Shown one piece after another: positions 32,380 to 41,498 of a stretch of DNA of 64,000 nt (position 1 is the first letter of the stretch; every line of letters starts with the position of its first letter). Source of the stretch: Urbifossiella sp046350095 (lineage in GTDB: Bacteria > Planctomycetota > Planctomycetia > Gemmatales > Gemmataceae). The stretch covers positions 620,001 through 684,000 of the forward strand of contig JAXMBA010000002.1 of NCBI GenBank assembly GCA_046350095.1, given 5' to 3'. The notes beneath the pieces are model-generated. The model searched no databases, had not been told where the DNA came from, and was given only the letters and a program-made list of their open reading frames with translations. Both the position numbers and the translations under genes were made by a program.

Positions 32380-33804
32380 ATGCCGCCGCCCGACTGGTTC
32401 GCCCGCCGCGTCGGGGCCGGCGTCTCACGCCGCTCGGCGCTGAAACTCGGCGCCGCGTCCGTTTTGGGGCTTTCGCTCCCGGAGTGCCTGGCGGCGGCCG
32501 GCGCGGGCGCGAAACCTGCTGCGAAGAACGTCCTCGTGATCTACGAGCAGGGCGGGCTCTCCCACACGGACACGTGGGACCCGAAGCCGGAGGCGTTCGT
32601 CGACCACCGCAGCCCGTTCCGGCCGATCGCCACCCGGGTGCCCGGTATCCGGTTCACGGACCTCCTGCCGCACACCGCCGACATTGCCGACAAGCTCGCC
32701 GTCGTCCGGGGCATGCACCACGCCCGCGGCGGGGCCGACGCCCACCCGAACGGCACTCAGTACGCCCTGTCCGGCGCCCACCCCGCCGCGTCCCCGCTCA
32801 CGATGCCGGACATCGGCTCGGTCGTGTCCCACGTCGTCGGGTCGGAGTGCAAGTTCCTCCCGCCTTACATCATGGTCCCCGGGAACCACGAGCAGGCGGC
32901 CGAGACGCGGACCGGGTTCCTGCCGGCCGGCACGAAGGTGTTCAAGACCGGCGGCCGGAACCTCGCCGACCCGGCGTGGAAGCTCGACGGCCTCGTCCCG
33001 GTCCGCGAGAACCAGGGCGACCGGCTCGGCGGCCGGCACGGGCTGCGGGACGCGCTCGACCGCCAGCCGCTCGGCTCCGGCGCGTCGCTGACCGACGTCC
33101 AGGGGATGGACCGGTTCTACGACCAGGCGTTCGACATGCTCACCAGCCCAAAGGTGTCCGACGCCTTCGACCTCAAGAAGGAGCCGCAGCGGGTGCGCGA
33201 CGCGTACGGCCCGGGCCACCGCGGCGCGTGCTACCTCGTGGGCCGGAAGCTGATCGAGGCCGGGGTGCGGTTCGTCACCGTGGACGCCCGCTGGCCGCAA
33301 CTCGCCGACACCCCGCGGGGCGGCAACCTGAACTGGGACCACCACGACCACATCTACGCCACCGGCACGTGTGAGCTCCCGGGCGCCACCGGGGCCGGGG
33401 CGGGGCGGTACGGGATCGGCCACTGGGTGATGATGGGGAGTGTGGACCGGGCGTTCTCGGCGCTCGTCCGCGACCTCGACCAGCGCGGCCTCCTGGCCGA
33501 GACGCTGGTCTGCTTCGTGTCGGAGTTCGGCCGCACCCCGAAGATCAACAAGGCGCAGGGCCGCGACCACTGGACGCACGCGTACTCGATCGTGTTCGCC
33601 GGGGCCGGCGTCCGCGGCGGGCAGGTGATCGGCCGCACCGACCGCGACGGGGGATACGTCGTGGACGCGGCGTACACGCCCGAGGACTACGCCTGCACGA
33701 TCTACGAGAAGCTCGGCATCGACCGCTCCCGGCCGGTGTACATGTCGAGCAACCGGCCGGTGTACTTCGGCCACCTCGGCGCCCCAATCCCCGGGATCGT
33801 GTGA
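32380..33804 (+). CDS. DUF1501 exported protein
   Basis: 474 residues with a Tat-type signal (SRRSALKLGAASVLGLSLPE). DUF1501 proteins belong to the alkaline phosphatase/sulfatase superfamily fold and are multiplied in planctomycetes, usually next to a DUF1549/DUF1553 or cytochrome gene. Visible conserved pieces are YEQGGLSHTDTWDPKPEAF (~54-72), ADKLAVVRGMHHARGGADAHPNG (~104-125), GNLNWDHHDHI near 322 and LVCFVSEFGRTPKIN near 382. The function is unproven. GGAG 6 nt upstream of the ATG supports the start. It heads a run of same-strand exported proteins and is 43 nt from the cytochrome gene. Confidence 0.88.
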   Translation: MPPPDWFARRVGAGVSRRSALKLGAASVLGLSLPECLAAAGAGAKPAAKNVLVIYEQGGLSHTDTWDPKPEAFVDHRSPFRPIATRVPGIRFTDLLPHTADIADKLAVVRGMHHARGGADAHPNGTQYALSGAHPAASPLTMPDIGSVVSHVVGSECKFLPPYIMVPGNHEQAAETRTGFLPAGTKVFKTGGRNLADPAWKLDGLVPVRENQGDRLGGRHGLRDALDRQPLGSGASLTDVQGMDRFYDQAFDMLTSPKVSDAFDLKKEPQRVRDAYGPGHRGACYLVGRKLIEAGVRFVTVDARWPQLADTPRGGNLNWDHHDHIYATGTCELPGATGAGAGRYGIGHWVMMGSVDRAFSALVRDLDQRGLLAETLVCFVSEFGRTPKINKAQGRDHWTHAYSIVFAGAGVRGGQVIGRTDRDGGYVVDAAYTPEDYACTIYEKLGIDRSRPVYMSSNRPVYFGHLGAPIPGIV

Positions 33805-33847
33805 CCCGCCGCCCCGCCCCGCATTCCGGTCGGTGTGAGGAACTCGC

Positions 33848-36172
33848 GTGAAGCCTTTCGCGTCTGCCCTGCTCGCGGTGGCGGCCGTCGCATTCGCCGC
33901 ACCCCCGGCGGCCGCCGCGCCCGTCGTCCCGGGCCTTTCCAACACGCACCCGCTGACCGAGCCACAGGTCGGGCGGCTCTTGATGAGCGAGTTGCGGTGC
34001 GCGGCCTGCCACGGCCGGAAGGACGGCCCGCCGGCGATCGATCGATCCGCCCCGGACCTGACGGACGTGGGCGCGCGGGTGGCGCCGGACTACCTGCGGC
34101 GGTTCCTGGCCGCGCCGGCGGCGGCGCACCCCGGCACGAGCATGCCCGACCTGTTCGCGGCCGAACCGGCCGAGCAGCGGGACAAAATCGCCGAGGCCCT
34201 CACCCACTTCCTCGTCGCCCAGTCGCCCGGTACATTCACCCGCCCGCCGGCCGCCGAGCGCGACCCGGCCGCCGGCAAGGCGCTCTTCCACTCGGTCGGA
34301 TGCGTCGTCTGTCATTCCCCCCGCGACGACGCCGGTAAGGAGGTCACCGCCGAAGCGGTCGTCGGGCTGGGGCACGTGCCCGAGAAGTACAGTCACCCGT
34401 CGCTAAGGGCGTTCCTCCGCGAACCAACCCGCGTCCGGCCGTCGGGCCGGATGCCGGATATGAAACTGACGCCCACCGAGGCCGACGCGGTCGCAGGCTA
34501 CCTACTCGGCCCGGCGGCCGCGAAGACCGCGGCACTGGAGCCGCGGGCCGATCTGGTCGCGGCCGGCAAGGAGCACTTCCGGCGGCTGAACTGCGCGGCC
34601 TGCCACCCGCTCGGCGGTGTTCCGCCGGCCCCCCCGGTCCGCCCGCTCGACGGGGCGGACGCGGCCCGCGGGTGTCTGTCCGATCAGCCTGGCAAGGCGC
34701 CGCGCTTCGGCCTGAGTGCGGCGCAAACGAAGGCGATCCGCGCGGCGCTCGCCGCCCCGGCCGCACGGACGTCCGACAAGGACCGGCTGGCCTCAACGCT
34801 CGTCGCGTTCAACTGCGTCGGCTGCCACAAGCGGGACAAGTACGGCGGGGTCACCGAGGGACTCGACGAGTTCTTCCGGGCGAGCGAGAAGGAACTGGGC
34901 GACGAGGGCCGCATCCCGCCCCCGCTGACGCTCGTCGGGGCCAAGCTCCAGCGGGTGGCGATGCAGAAGGTCCTGTTCGACGGCGATGGCGTGCGGCCCT
35001 ACATGACGACCCGCATGCCCCAGTTCGGGGAGCCGAACCTGCGCCACCTGCCGGACCTGTTCGCCGCGCTCGACGCCGTCAAGGGTGTCGAGTTCCGCCT
35101 CCCCCGGGCCGAGGGCGGGGACCAGCAGGAGCGGGACCGGGACCGCGTGATGCGGGCCGCCGGCCGCGACCTGATCGGGGACCAGGGGTTGAACTGCATC
35201 GCCTGCCACAGTTTCAACGGCAAGGCGTCGAACCGGGACGGGGTCGATCTGCTCACGAGCACCCAGCGCCTCCAGCCGGGCTGGTTCTACCAGTTCCTCC
35301 GCGACCCGAGCGCCTTCCGGCCGCGGACCGTCATGCCGACCTCGTGGCCCGGCGGGAAGGCGGTACACACGAAGATTTTGGACGGCGACACCGACCGCCA
35401 GATCGAGGCGATCTGGTACTACCTGTCGCTCGGCACGTCCGCCGCCGACCCGTCCGGGGTCCGGTCCGCCGACACGCTCCTGGCCGTGGCCGACGCTGCC
35501 CGGACGTACCGCGGCCGCAGCAGCGTGGCCGGCTACCGCGGGATCGCGGTCGGCTTCCGCGAGAAACTGAACTACGCCTTCAACGCCGAGACGGGCACGC
35601 TGTCGGCCCTGTGGCGCGGCGACTTCGTGCGGGTCAACCGGGGCGGGCAGGGCTCGGGTGGATTTAACCCCGCCGCCCGGCACGTCCAGCTCGCGCAGGA
35701 CCTCTCCTTCTACGCCCTCGCCGACGAGCGGGCCGCCTGGCCGCTCCGCCCCGTGACGACCAAGGACGTGCCGGTCAACCCCGACCCGCTGTACGCGAAG
35801 AACGGCGGCTACCAGTTCAAGGGCTACCAGCTCGACGCCGCCTCGGTCCCGACCTTCCTGTACCGCACCGGCGACGTCGAGGTCGAGGACCGGTCGGCGG
35901 CGGAGGGCGGGGACGCGAAGCCCCGCCTCGTCCGCCGGCTGGCGTTCGACTCGCCCGCCCCCCGGACCGTGTGGTTCCGGGCCCTCGTGGGGAAGGTCGA
36001 GGCCGAGTCGAAGGTCGTGTTCAAGACCCCCGACGTCCGGCTCGGCATCCCGCCGGTGCCGTTCGTCCTCCGCCCGACGGCCGCCGACCCGCGGGCGTCG
36101 GAGTTGTTGCTCCGCCTCGAGATCCCCCAAGGCCGATCCACCCGGACGCTGACCTATGACATCCTCCCATAG
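33848..36172 (+). CDS. five-haem c-type cytochrome protein
   Basis: 774 residues with a signal peptide (1-~24). Five CxxCH haem sites: Cys51-His55, Cys152-His156, Cys249-His253, Cys323-His327 and Cys450-His454. Likely Met haem ligands follow some sites (GTSMPDL ~99, SGRMPDM ~202, TTRMPQF ~390, RTVMPTSWP ~500). The last ~230 residues form a haem-free beta-rich domain. It starts with GTG, with GAGG upstream. Electrons from an exported dehydrogenase probably pass through it; the PQQ/glucose-dehydrogenase-like protein encoded directly downstream (17-nt overlap) is the obvious partner. Periplasmic location is inferred. Confidence 0.88.
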   Translation: MKPFASALLAVAAVAFAAPPAAAAPVVPGLSNTHPLTEPQVGRLLMSELRCAACHGRKDGPPAIDRSAPDLTDVGARVAPDYLRRFLAAPAAAHPGTSMPDLFAAEPAEQRDKIAEALTHFLVAQSPGTFTRPPAAERDPAAGKALFHSVGCVVCHSPRDDAGKEVTAEAVVGLGHVPEKYSHPSLRAFLREPTRVRPSGRMPDMKLTPTEADAVAGYLLGPAAAKTAALEPRADLVAAGKEHFRRLNCAACHPLGGVPPAPPVRPLDGADAARGCLSDQPGKAPRFGLSAAQTKAIRAALAAPAARTSDKDRLASTLVAFNCVGCHKRDKYGGVTEGLDEFFRASEKELGDEGRIPPPLTLVGAKLQRVAMQKVLFDGDGVRPYMTTRMPQFGEPNLRHLPDLFAALDAVKGVEFRLPRAEGGDQQERDRDRVMRAAGRDLIGDQGLNCIACHSFNGKASNRDGVDLLTSTQRLQPGWFYQFLRDPSAFRPRTVMPTSWPGGKAVHTKILDGDTDRQIEAIWYYLSLGTSAADPSGVRSADTLLAVADAARTYRGRSSVAGYRGIAVGFREKLNYAFNAETGTLSALWRGDFVRVNRGGQGSGGFNPAARHVQLAQDLSFYALADERAAWPLRPVTTKDVPVNPDPLYAKNGGYQFKGYQLDAASVPTFLYRTGDVEVEDRSAAEGGDAKPRLVRRLAFDSPAPRTVWFRALVGKVEAESKVVFKTPDVRLGIPPVPFVLRPTAADPRASELLLRLEIPQGRSTRTLTYDILP

Positions 36173-37661
36173 CCGACTCGGCCCGGCGCTCTTCCTCGCC
36201 GCGGTCTGCGCCCTCGCCCCGGCGCCGGCCGGGGCCGAGGACGTGGGCGGGCGGTGGGGCACCGAGGAGCGCGAGCGGGAGTACTACCCGATCGTCAACG
36301 TCCCGATCCCCAAGGGGCTGGTGGTCGAGGCCGGCGCGTTCTGCCCGCTCCCGGACGGCCGTATCGCGGTCGGCACCCGGCACGGCGAGATCCACATCCT
36401 GAGCGGGGTGGACGAGAAGCGGCCGGACCCGGCGTACCACCTCTTCGCCACCGGGCTCGACGAGATCTTCGGGCTGGCCTACAAGGACGGCGCGTTCTAC
36501 GTCACGCAGAGCTGCGAACTCACCCGCGTGACCGACACGAACGGCGACGGCAAGGCCGACCGGTTCGAGACGGTCTCGGACGCCTGGGGGTACGCGAACT
36601 ACCACGAGTACGCCTTCGGCTCGAAGTTCGACAAGGCCGGGAACCTGCACGTGGCGCTCGGCCTGTCGAACTCCTACGACTCGTTCGCGCTGTTCCGCGG
36701 GTTCGTGCTGCAAATCACCCCCGACGGCAAGACGCGGGCGCTCGCCAGCGGGCTGCGGAGCCCGGGCGGAATCGGGTACAACGAGCACGGGGCGCTCTTC
36801 TACGCCGAGAGCCAGGGGCCGTGGAACTGCTCGTGCAGCCTCAAGCCGGTGGCCCCGGGCAGCTTCCAGGGGCACCCGGCGAGCTTCAACTGGTACAAGT
36901 TCGCGCCGGAACTCGGCCAGGTCCCGGAGGTGCCCAAATCGGGCTCGCGGGTCGTGGTCGAGCGGGAGCGGGTGAAGCAACTCTCCCCGCCGGCAGTCGT
37001 CTTCCCGTACGTCCGCATGGGCCGGTCGATCACCGGGTTCTCGGTGAACGGCACGGCCGGCAAGTTCGGGCCGTTCGACGGCCAGATGTTCCTCGGCGAC
37101 TACACCCTGTCGGTGATCATGCGGGCTACCACCGAGCAGGTGAACGGCGTGTGGCAGGGCGCCTGCTACCCGTTCCGCGAGGGGCTCTCGACCGGCATCC
37201 TGAACGTCGAGTTCACCAAGGGCGGGAACCTGATCTGCGGCGGCACGAACCGCGGCTGGCCGGTCCGCGGGATTAAGCCGTTCGCCCTCGAACGGCTCGA
37301 CTGGAGCGGGAAGCTGCCGTTCGAGATTCAGCGGATCACCGCCGAGCCGACGGGCTTCAAGGTCGCGTTCACGAAGGCCGTCGACGCCGCGACGGGCGGC
37401 GACCCGAAGTCGTACCGGGTGTCCACCTTCACGCACCCGTACCACCGGGGGTACGGCGGGCCGGAGATCGAGCGGACGACGCCGAGGGTCGAGCGCGTGA
37501 CCCTGGCCCCGGACGGCCTGTCCGCGAGCCTGGCCCTGGACACGCTGACCCGCGGGCACGTCTACGAGTTCGACCTCGCCGCCCTCCGCGCGCGGGACAA
37601 CGACACCCTCCTGCACCGAAACGCGTACTACACGCTCAACGAGATCCCGGCGGCGAAGTAA
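36156..37661 (+). CDS. PQQ/glucose-dehydrogenase-like beta-propeller protein
   Basis: 501 residues, exported (signal 1-~28). The body is a six-bladed propeller like soluble quinoprotein sugar dehydrogenases and planctomycete membrane-bound dehydrogenase proteins: PLPDGRIAVGTRHGEIHIL (~63-81), FYVTQSCELTRVTDTNGDGKAD (~115-136, with a Ca2+-site-like DTNGDG), GSKFDKAGNLHVALG, and ALASGLRSPGGIGYNEHGALF. The C-terminal ~110 residues resemble a fibronectin-like domain. It starts inside the end of the cytochrome gene (17 nt overlap), which strongly suggests a common complex. Substrate unknown; the PQQ ligands cannot be verified by eye. Confidence 0.8.
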   Translation: MTSSHSRLGPALFLAAVCALAPAPAGAEDVGGRWGTEEREREYYPIVNVPIPKGLVVEAGAFCPLPDGRIAVGTRHGEIHILSGVDEKRPDPAYHLFATGLDEIFGLAYKDGAFYVTQSCELTRVTDTNGDGKADRFETVSDAWGYANYHEYAFGSKFDKAGNLHVALGLSNSYDSFALFRGFVLQITPDGKTRALASGLRSPGGIGYNEHGALFYAESQGPWNCSCSLKPVAPGSFQGHPASFNWYKFAPELGQVPEVPKSGSRVVVERERVKQLSPPAVVFPYVRMGRSITGFSVNGTAGKFGPFDGQMFLGDYTLSVIMRATTEQVNGVWQGACYPFREGLSTGILNVEFTKGGNLICGGTNRGWPVRGIKPFALERLDWSGKLPFEIQRITAEPTGFKVAFTKAVDAATGGDPKSYRVSTFTHPYHRGYGGPEIERTTPRVERVTLAPDGLSASLALDTLTRGHVYEFDLAALRARDNDTLLHRNAYYTLNEIPAAK

Positions 37662-37685
37662 CAGTCCTCCCACCCGGCACCTGTC

Positions 37686-38756
37686 ATGCTGTCAGCCGTC
37701 GTCCGCCGACTTTCCCGCGCGCCCCGCTCCGTCGGCCTGGCGGTCGCGGCGCTCGCGCTCCTGGCAGCCCCGGGTCGCCCGTCGCCCGTGGCCGCCCACC
37801 CGGTGCCCGAGAGCCCGTTGTGGCTCACCTACCCCGGCGGCGACGGCCCGGGGAAGGGGAAGCACGTCGTCTTCGTCGCCGCCGACCAGGAGTACCGGAG
37901 CGAGCACGCCCTGCCGATGCTCGCCCGCCTTCTCGCCAAGCACCACGGCTTCCACTGCACCGTGCTGTTCGGCGTGAACGACAAGGGCGAGGTCGACCCC
38001 ACGATGAAGATCCGCTGGGAAGACAAGACCGTCACGCACAACGTCCCGGGGCTGGAACACCTCGATAAGGCGGATTTGGTGGTGTTTTTCACCCGGCTCC
38101 TCTCGCTCCCCGACCGGCAACTCGCCCACGTCTACAAGTACCTCGACTCGGGCAAGCCCGTCATCGGCATCCGCACCGCGAACCACGGCTTCCTGGGCTT
38201 CGACTACAAGAAGGATGGCAAGCGGGTCGACTTCGGCGAGGACGTGCTCGGCGGGTCGTTCCGGAACCACCACGGCCGCTGGCAGGCCGACTCGACCCGC
38301 GGGATCGTCGTGGAGCAGAACAAGGACCACCCGGTGCTGAAGGGCGTGCGCGACGTCTGGGGGCTGACGGAGGTGTACCGCACGTACAAGGTGGGCGGCG
38401 CCCTCCCCGCCGGCTGCACGCCGCTCCTCGACGGCCAGCCGCTCAAGGGCCGGAAGCCCGACGACGAGCCCAACCCCGACCTGGTCGCGCTCCCCGTGGC
38501 CTGGGTCAAGACCTGGACCGGCAACACGGGGAAGACGGCCCGGGTGTTCCACACCACGATGGGGAGCGCGGAAGACTACCGCAACCCCGGCCTGCGGCGG
38601 CTCACGGTCAACGCCGCCTACTGGTGCCTCGGGCTGGAAGACAAAATCGACCCGGCCTCGAAGGTCGATCTGGTCGGCGAGTACCAGCCGCCGGGGAGTG
38701 GGTTCAACTACGCGAAACTCAACGTCGTGCCACGGCCGCCGAGCTATTACAAGTAG
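37686..38756 (+). CDS. ThuA-domain exported protein
   Basis: 356 residues with a long signal (RSVGLAVAALALLAA). The ThuA fold (glutamine-amidotransferase-like) is clear: KHVVFVAADQEYRSEHALPML (~59-79), DLVVFFTRLLSLPDRQ (~130-145), SGKPVIGIRTANHGF (~155-169), and a final WVKTWTGNTGKTARVFHTTMGS (~279-300). ThuA was named for trehalose utilisation, where ThuA/ThuB handle 3-keto sugars, and many planctomycete copies are exported. It lies 24 nt after the propeller gene on the same strand, so a role in the same oxidised-sugar pathway is likely. The product is predicted, not shown. Confidence 0.87.
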   Translation: MLSAVVRRLSRAPRSVGLAVAALALLAAPGRPSPVAAHPVPESPLWLTYPGGDGPGKGKHVVFVAADQEYRSEHALPMLARLLAKHHGFHCTVLFGVNDKGEVDPTMKIRWEDKTVTHNVPGLEHLDKADLVVFFTRLLSLPDRQLAHVYKYLDSGKPVIGIRTANHGFLGFDYKKDGKRVDFGEDVLGGSFRNHHGRWQADSTRGIVVEQNKDHPVLKGVRDVWGLTEVYRTYKVGGALPAGCTPLLDGQPLKGRKPDDEPNPDLVALPVAWVKTWTGNTGKTARVFHTTMGSAEDYRNPGLRRLTVNAAYWCLGLEDKIDPASKVDLVGEYQPPGSGFNYAKLNVVPRPPSYYK

Positions 38757-38904
38757 ACCGGCCTCGTCGGAAAGAACGCGGCGGTTTCCGGTCGGTGTTG
38801 TCCGAATCGTTCAACGACCGCGAGCGATCCGGCGCAACAACTAACACGTCTCCCCGGCGTCGGTCGGTCGGTTCACCCCGGCCACAGCAGTAGAGGAAGC
38901 ACCC

Positions 38905-41325
38905 ATGTCCCGCCGCACGCCCCCACTCGGCCTCGCCGGGCTCGTCTTACTCGCACTCGCGTCGCCGACGCCGGCGCAGGTGGACTACGGCAAAGAGCGT
39001 CCGTGGGATCAGCGGGCGCGATCGGGGCCGGACGCGAAAGTGCCCGGGTGGTTTTACAACCTGGGCATCACCGGGTTGCGGGCCCAGCTGGTCGCCGACG
39101 AACCGAAGGCGCTCCTGATCCGGTACGTCTTCCCGAACACCCCGGCGGACGGGCACGTCCGGGTCGGCGACCTCGTCGTCGGTGCCGGCGGCAAGTTGTT
39201 CCGGGAGAAGCACCGCAACGGGTACGGCGAGAAAGTGTTCGGGGCCGACGGCCCGATCGCGGAACTCGCCCAGGTCCTCGAAACCTGTCAGGGCAGGGAG
39301 GCCGGCGGCAAGCTCCCGCTCACCCTTCGGCGCGGCGGCGAGACGGTCGAGGTCGTTCTGGACGTCGGGCAACGGTACGGCACGTATGCCGGCACCTACC
39401 CGGCCGCGTGTGCGAAGTCGGATAAGATCGTCGGCGAGCTCCTCGACTACCTCGTGACGCAGCAGGCGAAGGACGGGTCGTTCGGCGACCCCGTCCACAA
39501 CACGTTCGCGCCGCTGGCCCTGCTGGCGAGCGGCGACGCAAAGTACCGGCCGGCCGTCGAGCTCAACGCCCGGTACCACGCCCGCGTCACGGCCGCGAAG
39601 GACTTGGGGCTCGTCAACTGGAGCTACATGAGCGCGGCAATCGTGCTCGCCGAGTACCACCTCGCCACGGGGGAACACTGGGTGCTCCCGGAACTCCAGA
39701 AGGTCCACGACCGGGTGGCGAAGAGCCAGTACCTGAACATGTCGCAGATCAATCCCAAGGCCAAGCTCACCCACCCGGATGATTTTCCGAAGGGGCCGAA
39801 GGATTCCCACGGCGGCTGGGGGCACAACCCCGGCTTCGAGGGGTACGGCCCGATCGCCATGCTCACCGGTCAGGGGGCGTTGGCGTACTCGCTGATGCAC
39901 CGCTGCGGGATCACGATCGACCGCAAGAATCACGAGGCCGCTTACGACTTCCTCCGGCGGGGCACCGGGAAAAACGGCTACGTCTGGTACGGGGACAAGC
40001 TCGGCGGCCGGCCGGACGGGTGGGCCGACATGGGCCGGACCGGCGCCGCCGGGATCGCCAACTTCCTGAGCCCGTACGCCGCCCCCGTCTACCGCGAGCG
40101 GGCGCTGGCCCACGCCCGGGTGATCGGCCAACACCCCCAGAGCTTCCCCGACACGCACGGGTCGCCGGCGATGGGCATGGCCTACGCGGCGCTCGCGGCG
40201 CACGTCGAGCCCGCGAGCTTCCGCGCGCTCATGGACGCCAACCGCTGGTGGTTCACGATGGCCCAGTGCCCCGACGGCACGTTCTACTACCAGCCGAACC
40301 GCGACAACGCCGGCTACGGCTCCGACTCCCGTATGACGGCGTCGTCGGTCGTGGCGTTCATTCTCTCGATTCCCAGGCGAAGCCTTGTGATCACCGGCAA
40401 GGAAGGGCCGGCCACGCCCACCCCCGCGGGCAAGGCCGGTGCCGCCCCCGGGCCGATCAAGGTGTTCGTCCTCGCCGGGCAGTCGAACATGGAAGGTCAA
40501 GGGTTCATCAAAGCCGACCCGAAGCGGAACGGGGGCAAGGGGAGCCTCGAGTACCTCGTCAAAGACGCGGCCACCGCCGCCCGGTTCAGGCACCTCGTCG
40601 GCCCGGACGGCAAGTGGGCCGTCCGCGACGACGTGTGGGTCCACTACCTCGATCGCAAGGGGAAGCTGACGGTCGGCTTCGGGGCGAAGGAGGACCGGAT
40701 CGGCCCGGAACTCGGCTTCGGCCACGTCGTCGGCGACGCCTACTCGGAACCCGTCCTACTCGTCAAGTTGGCGTGGGGCGGGAAGAGCCTGGCCGCCGAC
40801 TTCCGCCCGCCGAGTTCGGGCGGGCAGGTCGGGCCGTACTACAGGGAAATCGTGAACCGGACCAAGGCCGTCCTCGACGACATCGGGAAGGAGTTCCCCG
40901 AACTCGCCGGCCGCAAGCACGAGCTGGCCGGGTTCGGCTGGCACCAGGGGTGGAACGACCGCGTCAACCAGGCGTTCAACGACGAGTACGAGAAGAACCT
41001 GGCGAACTTTATCCGCGACGTCCGCAAGGACCTCGGGGTGAAGCAGTTGCCGTTCGTGATCGCCGAGACCGGGATGAGCGGGCCGGAGGAGCAGCACCCG
41101 CGGGCGCTGTCGCTGATGAAGGCCCAGGCGGCCGTGGCCGAGTACCCGGAGTTCAAGGGGACCGTGGCGTTCGTCGGCACGAAGGCGTTCTGGCGGGACC
41201 AGACCGCGTCCCCGACCGGACAGGCGTACCACTGGAACACCAACGCCGAAACGTATTACCTGATCGGCGAGGCAATGGGAAAAGCGATGACGAGGTTGTG
41301 CGCGCCGACGGCCGGCCGCCCGTGA
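38905..41325 (+). CDS. DUF6288 (PDZ + toroid) protein fused to a SASA esterase domain
   Basis: 806 residues, exported (signal 1-25). Residues ~40-155 are a PDZ-like part (YVFPNTPADGHVRVGDLVVGAGG). Residues ~160-495 form an alpha/alpha-toroid as in DUF6288 proteins (LLDYLVTQQAKDGSFGD, GGWGHNPGFEGYGP, FTMAQCPDGTFYYQPNRDN). Residues ~512-800 are a SASA carbohydrate-esterase domain: IKVFVLAGQSNMEGQG holds the catalytic Ser, and FGWHQGWND and the final YHWN stretch follow. SASA domains remove acetyl groups from sialic acid or xylan. GAGGAAG before the ATG supports the start. The fusion suggests a substrate-binding toroid that positions an acetylated glycan. Confidence 0.85.
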   Translation: MSRRTPPLGLAGLVLLALASPTPAQVDYGKERPWDQRARSGPDAKVPGWFYNLGITGLRAQLVADEPKALLIRYVFPNTPADGHVRVGDLVVGAGGKLFREKHRNGYGEKVFGADGPIAELAQVLETCQGREAGGKLPLTLRRGGETVEVVLDVGQRYGTYAGTYPAACAKSDKIVGELLDYLVTQQAKDGSFGDPVHNTFAPLALLASGDAKYRPAVELNARYHARVTAAKDLGLVNWSYMSAAIVLAEYHLATGEHWVLPELQKVHDRVAKSQYLNMSQINPKAKLTHPDDFPKGPKDSHGGWGHNPGFEGYGPIAMLTGQGALAYSLMHRCGITIDRKNHEAAYDFLRRGTGKNGYVWYGDKLGGRPDGWADMGRTGAAGIANFLSPYAAPVYRERALAHARVIGQHPQSFPDTHGSPAMGMAYAALAAHVEPASFRALMDANRWWFTMAQCPDGTFYYQPNRDNAGYGSDSRMTASSVVAFILSIPRRSLVITGKEGPATPTPAGKAGAAPGPIKVFVLAGQSNMEGQGFIKADPKRNGGKGSLEYLVKDAATAARFRHLVGPDGKWAVRDDVWVHYLDRKGKLTVGFGAKEDRIGPELGFGHVVGDAYSEPVLLVKLAWGGKSLAADFRPPSSGGQVGPYYREIVNRTKAVLDDIGKEFPELAGRKHELAGFGWHQGWNDRVNQAFNDEYEKNLANFIRDVRKDLGVKQLPFVIAETGMSGPEEQHPRALSLMKAQAAVAEYPEFKGTVAFVGTKAFWRDQTASPTGQAYHWNTNAETYYLIGEAMGKAMTRLCAPTAGRP

Positions 41326-41498
41326 TCGCGTTCGAATAACCTGCGCCGGAATACCCCGCCGGTGACACCGGCGGCACCCTCGCGCTGATCGGGTACTTCA
41401 CCGACCTCCATCCGACAGCGTCCGCGCGCCGCGCTCGGACTCGATCGGCGAAGTCAGACCGCCCACCCGAGAACTCCCCCGGAAGCTGAAGGTGATCG

